Origin: Batrachochytrium dendrobatidis JAM81
Taxonomy: Eukaryota; Chytridiomycota; Chytridiomycetes; Rhizophydiales
DNA: 64,000 nucleotides
Direction of reading: 5' to 3'
Assembly (NCBI RefSeq): GCF_000203795.2
Contig: NW_006281110.1
Coordinates: forward strand, 335,854 to 399,853
A program made the translations under genes and the position numbers. The notes beneath the pieces were generated by a model. It did not search any database, was not told the DNA's origin, and worked only from the letters and a program-made list of their open reading frames with translations. Positions 1 to 11,717 of this stretch are shown piece by piece; position 1 is the first letter of the stretch, and the number at the start of each line of letters is the position of its first letter.

Positions 1-124
1 GAGATGAATAAGGAATGAAATGGGGTGGAGATTGGATTGCAGTATGTGGCACTGGGGCCACTCTAAAAATGAGTTTTTAAGAATCAACAAGAGAATTTTG
101 TAAAAATTAAAAAGTTGACAAGAA

Positions 125-1518
125 ATGGGTCGTCCGTTTGTGTTGGATTGGGTTACGTCGGTTTACGATTCTTTAGACTCGCATAGCGAGTCTGTATTAC
201 CAACTGGTTCCCAACAAGGTTCCCGAGAGGGAACCCAACCAGGTTTTCAACAAGGTTTTCAACAAGGTTCCCAACTGGGTTTTCAAGAGGGATCCCAAGA
301 GGGATCCCAAAGTTTTCAACAAGGATCCCTATCGGGATCCGAATCCTTTCCTACTCACATCTGGTCTGACAACTCCAACCATCCCATCTACTCACCTCCT
401 CCTCATAATCTAACTTCCATTCGTCATCTCTTATCTGAAACTCGAAATCTCACCGTGGTCGACTTTAAAATGTATATTCATCTATTACTCGGTCGCATGA
501 CCATGTCTGCTAAAGAAGCCATCACTGAATTATTATGGTCAACTCTATCCCCACATCAACAACAGTTGTTTGCATTGCCTTACTTTGGAAATCGTTGGTC
601 TGATGATGAAATCTTACAAGGTTTGCAATCACCTTGGTTATCCAGAACTCAACAAATGCATTCTAATCGCGAATTGGCTCGAGTGGCTGCTACATCTCGT
701 CGAGGCTTGGATCCCACTTCTCATGATTCGACTGCTTTAAATTCACAACCTGCTCGTTCTTTTTCTGGCTCTGTCACTTCCTTCTTGAGAGGTAAGTCTT
801 TTTTTATTAGTCTTTTATCCACTAGAAATCTCATCTCAATATTATAGACGTGTCCATATCTGATAGACCTCCTCCGCGTCCATATGTACAAGTACCAACT
901 TTCAGCTCTGCTGAATCTACAGTTCGTCATGCTGCTATGCGTAATGTGTCCCCAACTTCCCCATCACGCTCTGCACCAGCTACCAACACTACCAGTCAAA
1001 ACATATCGACCTTCCTCTCTCCATCTGATCCCCCCTTTTTACCTTTTAATCGTCTAGATATAGGTAGATCACGTTCCATGGCTCTTGAAGATCAAGTCTT
1101 TGCTGTGTTGATCGAAGCCATTGTTCGCGCTGAACGCGCTGATAGAGCAAATGCTACCACCTCAACTGCAAATCCTTCCACTCTTGCCAGATTGCCTTCT
1201 GCTACTTCTCCCTCTACCCAACCAAGAGAAACTGACCCTTTGAATTCACTCTCTGTATATGGTATGCAACATCCAAGACTACCCTCTGCAACTCCCCCCA
1301 TCACTCCCGTTGCCGGTCTGATCCCTGGTCAGATTCTACCTACTGCCATACCCTCACTGTCTTCACTGGTTCCAAGAGTATTACAGGATACTTCCATCGT
1401 AATACGTCCATTAACTCGTACCCCTTTGACTGCACCCTTGGCTTCTGCCTCATCAACCTCTCCCATCGCATCAAATAGATCGACCGATGTGGATTCATCT
1501 GAAATTATCAGGCTATAA
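125..1518 (+). CDS. Hypothetical Gln/Gly/Ser-rich protein, two exons
   Basis: I do not recognise this protein. Exons 125-791 and 848-1518 join through a 56-bp GT-AG intron (split codon, phase 1) to give 445 residues. Residues about 27-75 are a degenerate tetrapeptide repeat of the type G-S/F-Q-x. Residues about 90-175 look like the only folded part: they contain a run of alternating hydrophobic and polar residues (LTSIRHLLSE, MYIHLLLGRM, EAITELLWSTL). The second half is Ser/Thr/Pro-rich and probably disordered. There is no signal peptide or membrane segment. The first ATG after an upstream stop was taken as the start. Its 3' end faces the 3' end of the oligopeptidase gene 295 bp away. It is probably a real gene, because the reading frame stays open across a well-formed intron, but function is unknown. 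Confidence 0.6.
203..350 (+). repeat. Degenerate 12-bp coding tandem repeat
   Basis: About twelve imperfect 12-bp units (consensus near GGTTTYCAACAA) run head to tail inside the hypothetical gene at 125-1518 and encode Gly-(Ser/Phe)-Gln-x tetrapeptides. Several units are near identical at the DNA level (for example around 241-275 and 289-310), so recent duplication is likely. Confidence 0.75.
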
Positions 1519-1812
1519 CCTGTCTTGGTGTATTGATTTTAAAATTCCTTTCGCATATAATTTGATGTTCTTGTTCTTGGTTTATTCTCAATCTTTTAAT
1601 AAACAGCACTCGATCAAAAAACGTGTTTTTTGAGAGCAAAGGTAGAAAAAGCAGATTGGAACAGTTAGTTTAGGACAAGTAAAAAAAACGAGAACATGAC
1701 AAACTCAGCGAAAGCAGGTGAGACCAGGTGTTCAAGTGAACCATCTAGATCGACTAGTACAGCAAGAGCACCATCAAGTCATTCTAAATGCTTCCACATC
1801 GCTTAACATGCT

Positions 1813-4800
1813 TTAAGCTAAAAGCCCCTTGGCTCGACGCTGAGTATCCATACATTCCACAAGGAATGCAAAATCACTGGCAACTTCCATGTATCGTGCA
1901 TAGCGACCAGAAACTCCAAAATGTCCCGCTCCCATCGTGCAGTGAAGCAGAATCTGAGTCTTGCCGCGGCATACATCAAGCGCACGCATCTTGGCTACCC
2001 ATTTCGCTGGCTCCCAGTATGCAACACGAGGATCATTCAATCCTGCTTTAACCAGTATATTCGGGAACTGCTTGTCAGAAGGAATGTTGTCATAGGGTGA
2101 ATAAGAACGCATATACTCAAAGTATTCCTTGTCGTTAGGGTTACCCCACTCCTCATACTCATTGATCGTCAACGGAATCGTAGGATCCATCATGGTATTG
2201 ATGACATCAACAAAAGGAACACCTGCAATCACAACATGCGCAATGTCTGGCTTCATATTCACCACTGCCCCCATCAACAATCCTCCAGCAGAACGCCCTT
2301 CAATCGACATGAGCTCGTGCTGAGTGTACTGAAGTTTAACCAGTTCTTGGCTGCATGCAATAAAATCTGTAAACGTATTTCGCTTGCTCTTGAATTTACC
2401 CGTCTCGTACCATGCCTTGCCGCAAGAACCACCACCGCGGATATGAGCAATCGCATAGACATAGCCACGGTCAAGAATCGGGAATTGAATAGCACTGTAT
2501 GCAGTAGGAATCGAAATACCATAACTACCATATCCATACAAATGCAAAGGGTTGGTACCATCCTTTTTGAACAGGTCCTTGCGGTACATGATCGATACAG
2601 GAATAGTTTCGGGTGTAGGAGTGTTAAAAGGCGCTTCTGTCTTGGTAGTCTCAGGAATAGGAACATAGATACGCTCAAGAGTGTACAACGAAGAATCAAA
2701 TTCACCAGGAACCTTGACTTCCTTGAGCTGGGTGCTTGTACCAGTCGCCATATCAAACTCCCATACTTGGCTAGGAATAAGCGGGGTAGATATTTCGTAT
2801 CTAACAGTGTTGGATTTTGTATTTTGATGGGACAATGAGTGCAAGTTTGCAGTATACAAGGCATGCTCAATAGCAATGGGGTCCAGTTTTCCTGTCAGTT
2901 TTCCGTTGGCAATAGGTGTAACAATGATCTTCTCAAAGCCGCCCACAATGGCTCGAATGACCAAGTAATCCTTAAACAATAACACATCTTGGATGTTACG
3001 GAAAGGATCATAAGGCGTCAGTTCAGTCCATGCAGATGCATCTGTGTTACTCTCGTGGCAGACCATTAGCGTGTTGTTGAGACACTTTCCACCCATATTC
3101 GTCATGATAACAAAATATTCCCCATGATCGGCAATAATGTACTTGTGTTTGTTCACTCTAGGCATAAAAGTCTTTAGCGCAGACCCCTCCTTGGTAAGAT
3201 CGATGTAGCTTACTTCAGAAGTCACTCCAGAAACAGCATAGATAAACAGGTAACGCGTAGTTTTGGATATGCCAACATTAAACTTGGAATCGGGTTCGTG
3301 GAACACCAAGCGAGGGATTTTGGACGCAGCACCGACCGTAAATGCTACAACATTGGCACTGAAAATCGCGTTTTCAAGCAATAACAATCAGCAATCATGA
3401 AAATGCATCTATACAAAGATGAGCTTGAGATATAAAGATACTTACGCTCGATCGATATCATCCAGAGTTGTCAAATAAACAGTCTTGCTATCATTGGCCC
3501 ACTCAATGGAAGAACCAAACTTTCCTTCAAGAGTTTCAGACGTGAGAGCCTTTCCGGTCTCGAGATCCTTGAAGAAAATAGTATAGTGCTCACTGCCAGT
3601 AGTGTCAAGTGCATAGGCAAGGGTCTGTGATAACCAAATAAATACTGTTAGATCATTACGGCAAGCGCTTCAAATCAGACAACGCTTCCAATACAGAGCA
3701 CTGTATTTCTGATATATACAATTAGAAAGTATATGGTGATTACCTTGTGATCAGGGCTTACGGAAACATCACCCATAAACTGATATTCAAATTCAAGTTT
3801 GTTCTGGTCAAGATAAACCTCTTCGACAGCATCAGCAGTATCCTTCTTACGCAAAAAGATACGATACTGCTGGCCTTGAACAACTTGACTATAATAGCTA
3901 TAGGGTGCTTTGTAAACAGGAACAGAGGAATCATTTTCGTTGATCTTGGCAATCATCTCTTTGTACAGAGTCTCACTCAAAGATTTGGTTTTATCGTAAT
4001 GGAAAGCTTTAGAGTAAGCGTTTTCAGCCTCTAAATACTCAATAATTTCTGGTTTCTTGTTTTTGGGAGACTGGTCTTTAAGCCAGTGATAATCATCGCT
4101 ATATTTAACTCCATGATATTCATGCTAATCATTGGATAGTTTAATTATAAAATGAGATGGTCAATTGATAAATATCTAAATACATGTCGCTGCTACACAT
4201 CAAATACTTGAAAGCAAATTAAATTAATATACCTGAATTGGAATCTTTTTTGCAACTGGAGGTTTTAATGCATCCAAAGTGGCAGCAGCTTTTGAACTTG
4301 CTAATGCAGGTTCTACGCCAGTCTCAGCAGCTGCAGATACAACAGTTTCGGTTGATTCTTTTTTCATACCAGGGATTGCAACACCAATAGCTGCCGCTGC
4401 AGCAGTCGCAGTTGCAGCTGCTGCAACACCAAGTCCAGCAATAACAGATTTATTTTCACCTTCGGGTTTAGCTCCCATGCCTGGAATCTTGACATATGCA
4501 ACAGCAGCCTTGATAGATTCGACTGTCTTTTCTGGAGCTGCAATTATATCGGCAACAATAGATTTGCTTTCACCTTCAGGCTTGGTTTCCATGCCTGGAA
4601 TCTTAACATCTGCAACAGCAGCCTTGATAGATTCGACTGTCTTTTCTGGAGCTGCAATTATATCGGCAACAATAGATTTGCTTTCGCCTTCAGGCTTGGC
4701 TCCCATACCTGGAATCTTGACATCTGCAACAGCAGCCTTGATAGATTCGACTGTCTTTTCTGGAGCTGCAATTATATCGGCAACAATAGATTTGCTTTCA

Positions 4801-5978
4801 CCTTCAGGCTTGGCTTCCATACCTGGAATCTTGACATCTGCAACAGCAGCCTTGATAGATTCGACTGCCTTTTCTGGAGCTGCAATTATATCGGTAACAA
4901 TAGATTTACTTTCGCCTTCAGGCTTGGCTTCCATGCCTGGAATCTTGACATCTGCAACAGCAGCCTTGATAGATTCGACTGTCTTTTCTGGAGCTGCCAT
5001 TATATCGGCAACAATAGATTTGCTTTCACCTTCGGGTTTAGCTCCCATACCAACAGCTGCCGCTGCAGCAGTCGCAGTTGCAGCAGCTGCAACACCAAGT
5101 CCAGCAATAACAGATTTATTTTCGCCTTCAGGCTTGGTTTCCATACCTGGAATCTTGACATCTGCAACAGCAGCCTTGATAGATTCGACTGTCTTTTCTG
5201 GAGCTGCAATTATATCGGCAACAATAGATTTGCTTTCGCCTTCAGGCTTGGCTTCCATACCTGGAATCTTGACATCTGCAACAGCAGCCTTGATAGATTC
5301 GACTGCTTTTTCTGGAGCTGCCATTATATCGGCAACAATAGATTTGCTTTCACCTTCGGGTTTAGCTCCCATACCAACAGCTGCCGCTGCAGCAGTCGCA
5401 GTTGCAGCTGCTGCAACACCAAGTCCAGCAATAACAGATTTATTTTCGCCTTCAGGCTTGGTTTCCATACCTGGAATCTTGACATCTGCAACAGCAGCCT
5501 TGATAGATTCGACTGTCTTTTCTGGAGCTGCAATTATATCGGCAACAATAGATTTGCTTTCACCTTCGGGTTTAGCTCCCATACCTGGAATCTTGACATC
5601 TGCAACAGCAGCCTTGATAGATTCGACTGCCTTTTCTGGAGCTGCAATTATATCGGCAACAATAGATTTGCTTTCGCCTTCAGGCTTGGTTTCCATGCCT
5701 GGAATCTTAACATCTGCAACAGCAGCCTTGATAGATTCGACTGCAGCAGCCGGGGTAGCAGTAGCGGAATCCAGCACGGCAGATGTGGAGTCAACAGCGC
5801 AAGAAACATCACCAGTTTTTGGAGCAGTATCAGCATCCAATGCAACAGTGGGTAATGAGTGGTTACTGGGGTGAGCAGGAGCAACTACAGAGGCGGCAAG
5901 AGCAGTAGTTGGTGATGTAGGGCCATCTCGATGTTTTTTACCGAAAACGGTCTTGACTTTGCTAAGGAAGCTCTTCAT
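1813..5978 (-). CDS. Oligopeptidase B (S9A serine peptidase) with a long repetitive N-terminal extension
   Basis: Four exons on the minus strand: 5978-4233, 4124-3744, 3624-3446 and 3358-1813. They sum to 3852 nt (1283 residues) with the frame kept throughout. Residues about 571-1283 are a full-length oligopeptidase B, a cytosolic peptidase that cleaves short peptides after Arg/Lys: N-terminal PPVAKKIPIQ, then DDYHWLKDQ, the beta-propeller, YGYGSYG, nucleophile Ser1125 in GRSAGG, Asp1211 in GLNDPRV and His1248 in GAGHFG. The Ser-Asp-His spacing matches the family. The PPVAKKIP start of the peptidase lies at the end of exon 1, so the extension and the enzyme form one gene. The extension starts with a basic amphipathic stretch (MKSFLSKVKTVFGKK), then an acidic linker, then ten 38-residue repeats (VESIKAAVADVKIPGM core) with three Ala-rich inserts. 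The start at 5978 was preferred to an in-frame ATG at 6350, whose product looks non-coding. Confidence 0.85.
4440..5745 (-). repeat. 114-bp coding tandem repeat array with poly-Ala modules
   Basis: Units of 114 bp (38 codons) are repeated about ten times with very high nucleotide identity. The distance from one copy of the AGTCGAATCTATCAAG segment to the next is exactly 114 bp where no insert is present. Two units carry the same extra block encoding ENKSVIAGLG plus an Ala/Thr run, and the same block recurs at the end of the array, giving a higher-order pattern. The array encodes the N-terminal extension of the oligopeptidase B gene. Confidence 0.9.
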
Positions 5979-6512
5979 TCGAGTAGAGAAAAGAAGAGAA
6001 GGACGGATAGCAACAGTGGTGGACTGTAGAGGATTAAGCAAGTGCGTACAGTAGATACGATTTGAATGCAAATGAGTGCGATAGATCCAACGAGGGCGGA
6101 GATTAGAAAATAAAAACCCCGACGATGGCAACTTGAAACAAACCCACAATGTATAAGGCGGAGCTACAAAAGATAAAGAATTCAGATAACGAATAACTGA
6201 CGAGTTTCTTGTAGAATAAAAGAAATCAGGAAAGAAAATGTTGGAGTAGAGATTCCAGATAGCCAAACCCGGAAAACTCGTAAATTTGATCGACGTTTGA
6301 ATCTGAGATTTGCAAGATTGTTGAGCGAGATCTGCAAGATTACAAGCCATTGTGTCCGTAGTGTGTGGCAGGGTTTTAGAGTTGAATGTTCATCTAAGCG
6401 TCTGGTTTATTTTGAGATCTTGGCAAGTCCATCTCATGTCACATCCGTTACCAATGAATCGCTCTTAAACTCTAGTTTGATCTTACTGTAAGACTTTATA
6501 CTGAATCATTTA
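5979..6512. other. Intergenic region between oligopeptidase B 5' end and KIF6 3' end
   Basis: This stretch should hold the promoter and leader of the oligopeptidase gene and the 3' region of the kinesin gene. An in-frame ATG at 6350 opens a 124-codon extension to the oligopeptidase frame, but its product is rich in Phe, Tyr, Leu and Ser without family resemblance. I treat it as non-coding. I see no clear TATA box or repeat. Confidence 0.4.
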
Positions 6513-9500
6513 TTACATGTCCGATCTATACTGTGATCTAGAAACCATTGCAAGTGGTGAGGATGTAGTAGACTCGAGTTGTGATCGAGAATGTGATGGT
6601 TGGAGTGGAGTGGATATACAAGTGCGACTGGATCCAGTCTTGAAAGCCTCGGCTACTCCTTGACGAGCACTGTAGAATGCTGCAATGTCATCCTGCAATC
6701 CGTCTCTATTACAATGCTGCTCATCCCTTAATGATTGCTTGTGACGCTCTTGTAGTAGAGACACATACTCACTGTTACCTTGCTCACCCAATACATGGCT
6801 GGGTTGCATTGACCTTTTGTATTGCACATCATGTTCTGGATCTCTCAATCGAAAGCTTTGCTTTCCCGCATGTCGAGCTGCTGTTCCGTTGCATTCATCA
6901 AGTGCTAAAGTGGACAATGGCAATGTCGAGATGCTGTTGTCTTGGTTAGACTGACGGCTTGAATTTCTAGATTGCTCTGGTCTTTCAAGGCTCATCGCTT
7001 GACGTTCTAGTGAATAAATCGACTGTCGATCTATAGGCGTGTTTCTTGAACGACTCGAGTCTCTGTTTAGCTTGTCTGTATATTCTACTGGTGAATACGA
7101 TTGCGTTAATAAATGGTTTTGAAAACTCCATGCTGATTTAGACGGCACATCCACCAAAGAGTGTCCGGATTTGAGTTGCTGAATCTGTCCTTGTGGTCGA
7201 CTCTGTGTGTTGTCTGGAATTAAAATAGTCGAGGTGGACATGGATGAAGGAGGTCGATCTGCATTAGTCTTTTGCTGTTCTGATGATAAAACTTGATGCA
7301 ACTTTCTATTTTCGTTGGTTTGAAATGGTCTATTTTCAGCGTGTAATGGATGGGATGGACTGTGCTTGGATTTGGCTTCCACAGCATAATCTGCCGCATC
7401 TGTCAACGATGCTCTCATTAGAGATTGTCTTGCAAGAGCTCCTGCAGCAGGGGCTGTCATGGGTCCATCATTTTGAAACATACTGGAATTAACACTTTTA
7501 GACTCGCTCATACTTGCTGGAGAATCCTGTTTTAAGCTAAATGAAGTCCTTGCACTAAAGTATACATTGATATACCAATGCTCAAAATCACGAGTCAAGC
7601 GATGGCGAGCTTGTTCTAAAAGATGCTGAAGATGTTCAATCTCCAATTTGAGATCCTTTAATTGTTGATAAGCTTGCTTGTACTTTTTTATATTTTCAGA
7701 TAAAAGTATACGCAGTGTATCTGCATCTCCATTGATTGGATTCTCCAGTTGCTCCTTCATTGATTCTACAAGAAACTTTTAATACCTCTCACAAAAATTC
7801 AAACTAGATAGGCTCAATCCATTACATTTATACTTACTAATGTTCGTTCGCAATGTATTGGCATGCTCTCCAAGAGATTTTGCTTCTGCATATTTCTCTT
7901 TTAAAACTGATTTTTGTCCATCAATCCACTCACTAGCTGGGTATTCGCGTCGAAAAATCTCAAACGCATTTGCCTTTTCTGTCGATAAACTTGGAATACT
8001 GGATGCTAGATCTGGATTCGAGTTCATCAGTTTACTCATGGATTGTACTAATGTATTCAAATTGATTCAAAATGTAAAAAACAAAACATGGTTAAACAAA
8101 TGCAATTCTATATTTTTAAACAATGTCAGGGTTAAAAGCATAAATGTACCTGTAGTGGTTGGCTTTGGAGTTCCTAGACATTCCAAAGTAGTATCTGTGC
8201 TGGATTGGTTCTGGATGGTTTTTTCCTTTATTGATGGCGTACTACCACACTTTTCCAATTGTGCCTTGAGTTGAGCAATCATTCCCACAAGAATATCTAA
8301 ACACAATGCATTATTAACGTCAAGCGCACATCGATATCAGTGCATTACATTTTGCATGGAAAAATAAATTTAGTTGAAAATTACTATACTTACTAATCTC
8401 ATTGTCGCGATGTGCTACTAAAACTTTTAGTTTTTCAAACTGCTGGATCTGCTCGGCATTGAGTCCTTGATCATTTATTGTCATATCCTTTAAATTCATT
8501 TCTGAAATTTCATTTCTAGTAGCAGAAGATACATCCAAGACTGAATTGTTTAAAGTGGAAGATTGGTTTGTCCCTTTGATGTATGATTTCAAAATATTGA
8601 ATGCATGCTGAATTTTTCGGAAATCTGTCATGATAATTGTTGCATCTGTAGAGTTGTTGGCAAGAAAATCGTCTACAGTTTGCTTTACCCTGAATGCATG
8701 CACGTTAACATGGGTAAATGTTGTCTTTGCATTATCAGTCAAGTAAACGAAATTAAAAATGTACCCACCTTTCTAACTCGTAGGATGGAAGCGTTTCGCC
8801 ATCATCTAATCCAGTTTCACCACGCGCAATTGCCAACTCGGCTTTCAATCGTGCAATTTCTTGCCTTAGCCGCTGTATTACTAACTGAGGATCCAATTCT
8901 TCATTAAGAGTTGCATTGTTGGAAATCAATGCCACGCGCTGTGCAAATCTACATGTAGATATAGATTCCTATATTATCAATCATGATGTTGATCATTCAT
9001 GGATTCATTAGATTCAATGTGAATTAGAATGTGCGGCATTCATAACTTGATATTAAAATTTATACTTGCATCAATCAATGGATCTTCGACAGCTACAGTA
9101 GCAATCATGGTTGTTTTGCAGTTTCCGCCAAGTGAGTCTCTTAACACACTTGTCATCATTGAATTTCGATAGGGAATATGTGATCGCTTTCCAAGAGAGT
9201 GTTCATGCAAGGCAACAATCACTTGCTCCAAGTAATGCAGCGATAGATTAATATGTTTAGCTTCCCGTAATAAAGCACCATCAATTCCTGTTCGTCCAAC
9301 TCGTTCAGATCTAAACGTTGTAATGGCAATAAGCGTTGAATTTATTATACCATCACTTGACCATTTAAAAATGCAATGCGCTTACCCAGCAAGATCAACT
9401 AAATGAAGTTTACTTTTTCGAATGACATCTTCTCCATTGACTCTTGTAGTCACACCAATAATAAATATGCAGTGACTTCGTGAGGATGAAGGATTGGAAG

Positions 9501-10527
9501 GTGTTTCAGCAATCATGCGATTTGTATCGCCTACAAATAGTAAGTTGAGAGCCTCTTCTTCGTTAACAGTTTGAACAACGCTCAAATTACGTAGATGAAC
9601 CATCTCATCTGCATCTTCTTGCATTGTAACCTTACTAAATGTATTCAAGTACAAACATGAGATATGACCAAAGTTAAATACTCATTACTCTCGCATACAT
9701 GTATTTAATGTCGATGCATACTTACGGTAAATCCTCCAATTTCTTGGCATCACGAGTGCTATCCAACAAATCGTACCCAATCTCGTTGTATATTTCAAGG
9801 TACGAGATGTGAAATGTGTACTGTACATGTGTGTTCTGTAAATCAATGTAATTGAATTAATGATGAATGTCAACCACTTGAGATCTAACCAACTGTGTAT
9901 ACTTTTTGTGCCTCTTTAAACATAAACTGGATGGTTCGTGGAATTAAACCTCGATCTGCATACCGTTCGGCACCACCTGTAATCGTAAACGTCTTTCCCG
10001 AACCGGTCTATTTTATTCAATGCACATGTCATAGGTTTGATTTGTTAGTTGCTTGAATCGTCTGAAACATTCAAAAACAATCCAAGTACCTGACCATACG
10101 CAAAAATGGTTCCATTGTAGCCTTGTAATGAGCTAAGCATAAAGTTGAGCAAAAATATTTAGATTGAAGAATTCGTTTACATGGATACGCATTTTCAAAA
10201 AATCAAAAGTTCAACTCACCTTTCAATAACTGGTTTGGCAACAGTATCAAACACTTCCTCTTGTTTGACATCCATGTCAAACAGTCTATCAAATTTGAAC
10301 ACAAACGACTCCTTTTGGTTATTGATTAATCCAGCCGTTTCGTCGCGTGGAACTAGAAATCCAAGACGCGGACGAGAGTGTGGGTCAGATGCATCTAGGA
10401 CGGGAGGTGAGCTGATCCAGTAACGACCTGGAGTTGTCTTTAGCTTTGAGTTTGGTCGTTGAGGTCTTATTCGAGCATATATCTTTATAGAAGATGCTTC
10501 TGCCGAGTCGCCGCCTGCAGCAACCAT
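6513..10527 (-). CDS. KIF6: Kinesin-9 family motor protein, KIF6 type
   Basis: Eleven exons (10527-10220, 10132-10090, 10007-9903, 9835-9726, 9634-9386, 9310-9047, 8948-8769, 8689-8394, 8296-8150, 8047-7838, 7765-6513) give about 1054 residues in frame. The N-terminal motor has the P-loop GQTGSGKT (about residues 116-123), switch I NPSSSRSH (about 236-243), switch II DLAGSE and the neck-proximal FAQRVALI. It keeps KIF6-type features such as KESFVFKFDRLFD and GDTNRMIAETP. The coiled-coil tail matches the KIF6 order: ELERVKQTVDDFL, RDNEINILV, AFEIFRREYP, then KLEIEHLQHLLEQ-type heptads, then a Ser-rich C-terminal end with DDIAAFYSARQ. Kinesin-9 motors act in cilia and flagella. The exon 6/7 junction (9047/8948) is the least certain: it gives one residue more than the usual SISTCRFAQR segment. 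The divergent start is 378 bp from a small gene at 10906. Confidence 0.92.
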
Positions 10528-10905
10528 TATAAACTGTGCTGATTTGAGCTGCGCAAGGATACAAATGTGGCGAATTTAAAGTAAAAGTCACGTGTAACAG
10601 AATCCGTTGGATTTTCGTTTACGTCAAGCAACTTTCTACTTGCTCGTATACTGATTACCTGTCAACCAGAACCTATAATTTGACTCGAACATATGCTACG
10701 CCAAGCATCCATTTCTAAAATCCTTATTTCAAGAGATCGAATAGGTCCACCCCTGATGTCACTAGTTCCTTTTCTTGTCAAGAGGACTGTACGTGAAGCC
10801 TACCCTGGTTTAATTCTGATGTACAGCCGTACTCGATAATTGGCTAATGTCCAAGATAATACAGATGGATAATGCTAATTCAATATCATGGTTTTTATTA
10901 TTAAA

Positions 10906-11285
10906 ATGTCGAATCGACAGATCAAATTCCCAATGATGTTTGATCAGCATCGTCATGCATACATCAAAGTGGGTGAGAACAAGCCTGAAACCCAACCTAT
11001 GAATAACACTGCGCATACTCCAATCACCAATGATATGGAAGATGACATCTACTCTGCTGAAAAGGATTGCATGGCAGGCATGACTGAGGAACAAAAGATG
11101 GAAATCAAAAAGGAAATTCGTGATCAAAGTCGTCGAACTTATTCCATCGGATCTGCAATCATTGGCGGAAGTTTTGGACTTGTTTTGGTAAGACAATAGC
11201 AAAACTAAAAGTATTGCTTGAGAAATCAAATGACTGATCCATACCATTGGGTTGAATCTAGGCTTGCATGTGGTATTTCAAATAA
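10906..11285 (+). CDS. Small single-pass membrane protein, unknown function
   Basis: Exon 1 is 10906-11187. A GT-AG intron joins it in phase 0 to a seven-codon last exon at 11262-11285, giving 101 residues. The N-terminal two thirds are hydrophilic and include an acidic/basic segment (EEQKMEIKKEIRDQSRRTY). The C-terminus is one hydrophobic helix (GSAIIGGSFGLVLACMWYFK), so the protein would be tail-anchored with its N-terminus in the cytosol. Reading through the intron instead would end the protein at VLVRQ and cut the helix short; the splice restores a full membrane segment, which supports it. An in-frame ATG 18 nt upstream (10888) could also be used. I do not recognise the family. It is transcribed away from KIF6. 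Confidence 0.6.
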
Positions 11286-11717
11286 TTTTAGCTTTTGCAA
11301 GTGTCAATGGTTTGAAGTGCATCAAAATTAAAATTTAGAATTGCTTTCGATTTACAGCTGTATTTGCGTGGAATGAATGGCTAGACAATAATGGCTCGTT
11401 CCATGTTTGTTTGGTATCAATCTACTGGATAGCGTTGTGTTGTGGACTGTGACAAAGCACAGTAGTATTGTTCGTGGTGATTGGTATGCAAACAACAGCT
11501 GCATTACTGAAACGTACAATCATTGATTTGTTGAACCAAAATGTGGTCGTGTACAAAGATTGAGAGCAGTCAAACCCAATAGAAAAGCGCATCAACTACT
11601 CAACCACTGTTTATTTCAAAAATAGTCCCAGAATAGATAAAAAGTGTTTTTAATGTAAATAGTCAACAAAACATGTATTGGCAGATCTGAGCTGAGCCAA
11701 AAAAAAGCGTCCGTGAA
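11286..11717. other. Intergenic, no gene seen
   Basis: This 432-bp gap between two convergent genes holds only their 3' regions. I see no open frame with coding character, no MITE ends and no RNA gene. Confidence 0.5.

Noticed and set aside
4440..5745. Regular repeats that might suggest a CRISPR or satellite array
   Set aside because: The unit is a multiple of three, stays in frame, lacks unique spacers and encodes a continuous protein.
4279..5874. A 531-codon plus-strand open frame with its own repeats
   Set aside because: It is the antisense shadow of the 114-bp repeat array. The minus-strand frame continues into oligopeptidase B and has the coherent protein.
5979..6350. In-frame upstream ATG giving 124 more residues to the oligopeptidase fusion
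   Set aside because: The added residues resemble translated non-coding DNA, while the ATG at 5978 opens a typical basic N-terminus. Not excluded by sequence alone.
7559..7579. A possible 21-bp intron (GTATATC...TTTAG) in the last KIF6 exon
   Set aside because: Far shorter than any other intron in the window and a multiple of three; read as coding.
6513..7765. A separate coiled-coil gene downstream of the kinesin
   Set aside because: The segment matches the C-terminal tail order of KIF6 and joins the previous exon in frame at 7838/7765.
10828..10845. TACAGCCGTACTCGATAATT as a ninth MITE end
   Set aside because: Only the first ten bases fit the family and no inverted partner is nearby.
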